NCBI GenBank assembly: GCA_021106755.1
Contig: JAIOTM010000116.1
Coordinates: 1 to 8,733 of the forward strand
From: Candidatus Cloacimonadota bacterium
Lineage (GTDB): Bacteria > Cloacimonadota > Cloacimonadia > Cloacimonadales > JAIOQZ01
Direction: 5' to 3'
DNA: 8,733 nucleotides
How positions within the stretch are numbered: position 1 is the first letter of the stretch; each line of letters begins with the position of its first letter. Positions 6,951-8,733 of this stretch are shown here, piece by piece. A program made the translations under genes and the position numbers. Under the pieces are notes generated by a model, which was not told where the DNA came from, made no database searches, and worked only from the letters and a program-made list of their open reading frames with translations.

Positions 6951-8169
6951 ACCTGAGAGCCTCAACCGGATTTAGGTTACTGGCGTGGATAGCTGGTATT
7001 ATTCCAAAAATCATTCCTACACCAGCAGAAATAAGTACTCCGATAAGCACCATACTGGCGTTTGCGATAACCTGCATCTCAAGAAATTTAGAAACAATAT
7101 CAAGTATTGACAAGCCGGCAAGAACACCAATAATGCCGCCGATTGTTGTCATAAACACCGTCTGTATCAGGAATTGGAAAAATACATCACGTCGGCGTGC
7201 TCCCACTGCCATTCTGATACCGATTTCACGAGTGCGTTCCCTGATTGTCGCCAGCATGATGTTCATAATCACAATTCCGCCAACAAGAAGCGAGATTGCA
7301 CTTATCATAATGAAAATCACTTGAAAAACAGCCTTGTCTTTTGACATCTGGTTGGCTTTCTCTTCGGCTGATTCTACCCGAAATACCTGTTCTCCTTTTC
7401 TCAAGTTGAGAATAATGGAATCAAGCTTATCGCGAAGCATCTGCGAAGCCTCAGTATCTTTTCCTTTTACTTCCAGTCCGTCCACCCGGTCTGTATTGAC
7501 GATTTTTCTGGCAAGAGTGCTGTAAGGGACCAACGAGCGGTAGTTGAGAAAATCAAGCGGGTTATCAGAAAAACTAATTCCAGAATTATCCATTACTCTG
7601 TGCCGCATAACGCCGATAATCTTGAGTCGTCTGCCGTTGACTGTTATCCACTGCCCGAGAGGGTTCTTTCTGCCAAACAGTTCATCCCGTGCTTTAGTGC
7701 CAATACAGATTACATCGTTGCCGTGGTTTAAATCAAAACTGCTAATGAACCGTCCTTCTTCGACATCCCACTCTTCGATTTTCTTAAAATCAGGGAAAAC
7801 GCCTTGTACACTTCCCCAAAAATCTTTTGTTCCGTACTGCAAGCGAAAATGTTGTCGTAAAGTAGCGTTAAAGGCAACTGCTTCCGGTACCAGTGATTGA
7901 ATCAACCGTAACTCTTTATAGGTGAAGTATCGTTTGATATTGTTATCTTTGTTGTATTCCCAGTTTCGATGGACTGCTACTTTTGTAAGCCCACCACGCT
8001 CAATAAGCCATTGCAACGTCATGTGGTTGATGCCGTTGATTAGTGCTAATACAACAATAATCGACATTGTACCGAGTAAAATACCAAGAATTGTTACGAA
8101 AGTACGGACTTTTCGCGACCAGAAATCCGAGAAGCCTACCGCAAGGCTTTCAGCTATTGATATCGCCAT
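6943..8169 (-). CDS. MacB/FtsX-type ABC transporter permease
   Basis: The protein is a 408-residue permease with the four-helix MacB/LolC plan. TM1 is at about 22-44, after an amphipathic N-terminus rich in basic residues (FWSRKVRTFVTILGILLG). A large extracytoplasmic domain of the MacB_PCD type (about 45-275) follows, then three helices at about 282-306, 333-358 and 372-394. The loop after TM2 has RERTREIGIRMAVGARRRDV, the coupling region that contacts the ATPase, and the C-terminus NPVEALRYE is typical. Members move lipoproteins, peptides, antibiotics or signals by mechanotransmission across the periplasm; the substrate cannot be told here, and no adaptor or TolC-like gene is in the window. 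ATG 8169 fits the usual N-terminus; a TTG at 8217 would add 16 residues. The gene starts 20 nt inside the ATPase gene. Confidence 0.93.
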   Translation of the reverse strand: MAISIAESLAVGFSDFWSRKVRTFVTILGILLGTMSIIVVLALINGINHMTLQWLIERGGLTKVAVHRNWEYNKDNNIKRYFTYKELRLIQSLVPEAVAFNATLRQHFRLQYGTKDFWGSVQGVFPDFKKIEEWDVEEGRFISSFDLNHGNDVICIGTKARDELFGRKNPLGQWITVNGRRLKIIGVMRHRVMDNSGISFSDNPLDFLNYRSLVPYSTLARKIVNTDRVDGLEVKGKDTEASQMLRDKLDSIILNLRKGEQVFRVESAEEKANQMSKDKAVFQVIFIMISAISLLVGGIVIMNIMLATIRERTREIGIRMAVGARRRDVFFQFLIQTVFMTTIGGIIGVLAGLSILDIVSKFLEMQVIANASMVLIGVLISAGVGMIFGIIPAIHASNLNPVEALRYE

Positions 8170-8733
8170 TGATACTATACCTGTCAGCAGATTGCTCGTC
8201 AGGAATTTTTCCGTCAATCAGCTTGATTATCCTGTTTGATCGGCGAGCAACCATATTGTCATGAGTTACGATGATGATAGTATTTCCAGCATCATGCAGT
8301 TCACTGAAGATAGAGAGAATGTCGTTGCCGGAGGTGGTGTCTAAATTACCAGTGGGTTCGTCCGCGAGGATTATCGAAGGTGTATTGACAATCGCGCGGG
8401 CAATTGCTACTCTCTGACGCTGTCCCCCTGATAACTCAGAAGGTTTATGCCGCAGTCTGTCTCCCAGCCCTACTCGTCCAAGTACTTCTTTCGCCTTTTT
8501 AGTTCGCCTGCTGTAGCTCATCCCGGAATACATAAGAGGAAGCTCTACATTCTTCTGGATGTTTAAATGCGGAAGAAGATTGAAAGTCTGGAAAACAAAT
8601 CCGATTTTCTGGTTTCGGACAAAAGCCAACCGCGATTTTTTCAAATCGCTGACCTTTTCGCCGTCTAAGTAATAAACTCCGTCAGTCGCAGTATCTAAGC
8701 AACCCAGGATGTGCATTAGGGTGGATTTTCCAG
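8150..8733 (-). CDS. LolD/MacB-type ABC transporter ATPase (5' end beyond window)
   Basis: This is the nucleotide-binding subunit that powers the adjacent permease. The frame enters from the right edge inside the Walker A motif: codons 8717-8731 read GKSTL, so the apparent ATG at 8716 is internal, not the start. Then come the Q-loop (GFVFQTFNLLPHLN), the ABC signature LSGGQRQRVAIARA, Walker B IILADEPTGNLD with its catalytic glutamate, the D-loop region and the H-loop IIIVTHD. The GNLDT form after Walker B is characteristic of the MacB/LolD/FtsE group. About 194 codons are present; roughly 40 N-terminal residues are missing. A short polar tail (DEQSADRYSINGDINS) extends past the H-loop and overlaps the permease start by 20 nt. 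Confidence 0.95.
   Translation of the reverse strand, partial: GKSTLMHILGCLDTATDGVYYLDGEKVSDLKKSRLAFVRNQKIGFVFQTFNLLPHLNIQKNVELPLMYSGMSYSRRTKKAKEVLGRVGLGDRLRHKPSELSGGQRQRVAIARAIVNTPSIILADEPTGNLDTTSGNDILSIFSELHDAGNTIIIVTHDNMVARRSNRIIKLIDGKIPDEQSADRYSINGDINS

Noticed and set aside
6943..8217. TTG starts at 8217 (permease) and 6965 (YihY protein)
   Set aside because: The ATGs at 8169 and 6950 give family-like N-termini and short overlaps typical of coupled genes. The TTG codons lack better ribosome binding sites.
8150..8716. ATG 8716 as the start of the ABC ATPase
   Set aside because: The frame continues upstream and encodes GKSTL of Walker A, which an ABC ATPase needs. The gene is cut by the window edge.

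Overview
The window is one strand of genes: every convincing gene reads on the minus strand, so transcription runs from the right end to the left. From upstream to downstream the order is: a LolD/MacB-type ABC ATPase (5' end cut by the window), a MacB/FtsX-type permease, a YihY/BrkB-family membrane protein, a response regulator with an HD-GYP output domain, purH, tRNA-Ser(GGA), a CCA-adding enzyme, a short frameshifted reading frame, and a repeat-rich protein ending in a K+-channel pore (3' end cut by the window).

The right part (about 3377-8733) is very compact. The ATPase and permease overlap by about 20 nt, permease and YihY protein by 8 nt, YihY protein and response regulator are 3 nt apart, and the response regulator overlaps purH by 35 nt. 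This looks like one transcript with coupled translation joining an envelope export/lipoprotein-type transporter, a membrane protein, c-di-GMP turnover and purine synthesis. I infer co-transcription rather than a shared pathway.

A 78-nt gap then holds a possible promoter with an 11-bp palindrome, followed by tRNA-Ser(GGA). The tRNA gene does not encode its 3' CCA, and the CCA-adding enzyme starts 19 nt after the tRNA end. The enzyme has an intact nucleotidyltransferase core but a degenerate HD motif (Arg-Asp). Between it and the channel gene lie about 200 nt that read as a small protein interrupted by one frameshift.

The left end (1-1671) holds the most unusual gene. It is an uninterrupted 557-codon frame, open at the window edge, with about 190 residues of strict 12-residue repeats (phenylalanines spaced 7/5), a helical linker, hydrophobic segments and a KcsA-like selectivity filter (TIGYGDLYP). 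It reads as a pentapeptide-like beta-solenoid fused to a two-transmembrane K+ channel.

The organism is a bacterium with a two-membrane envelope type of gene set (MacB/LolCDE-like transporter), with moderate to slightly low GC by eye. The CCA enzyme resembles the Bacteroidota/FCB-type sequences I know, but the lineage cannot be fixed from this window. No insertion sequences, phage genes or CRISPR arrays were seen, and no gap above 300 nt lacks a gene.
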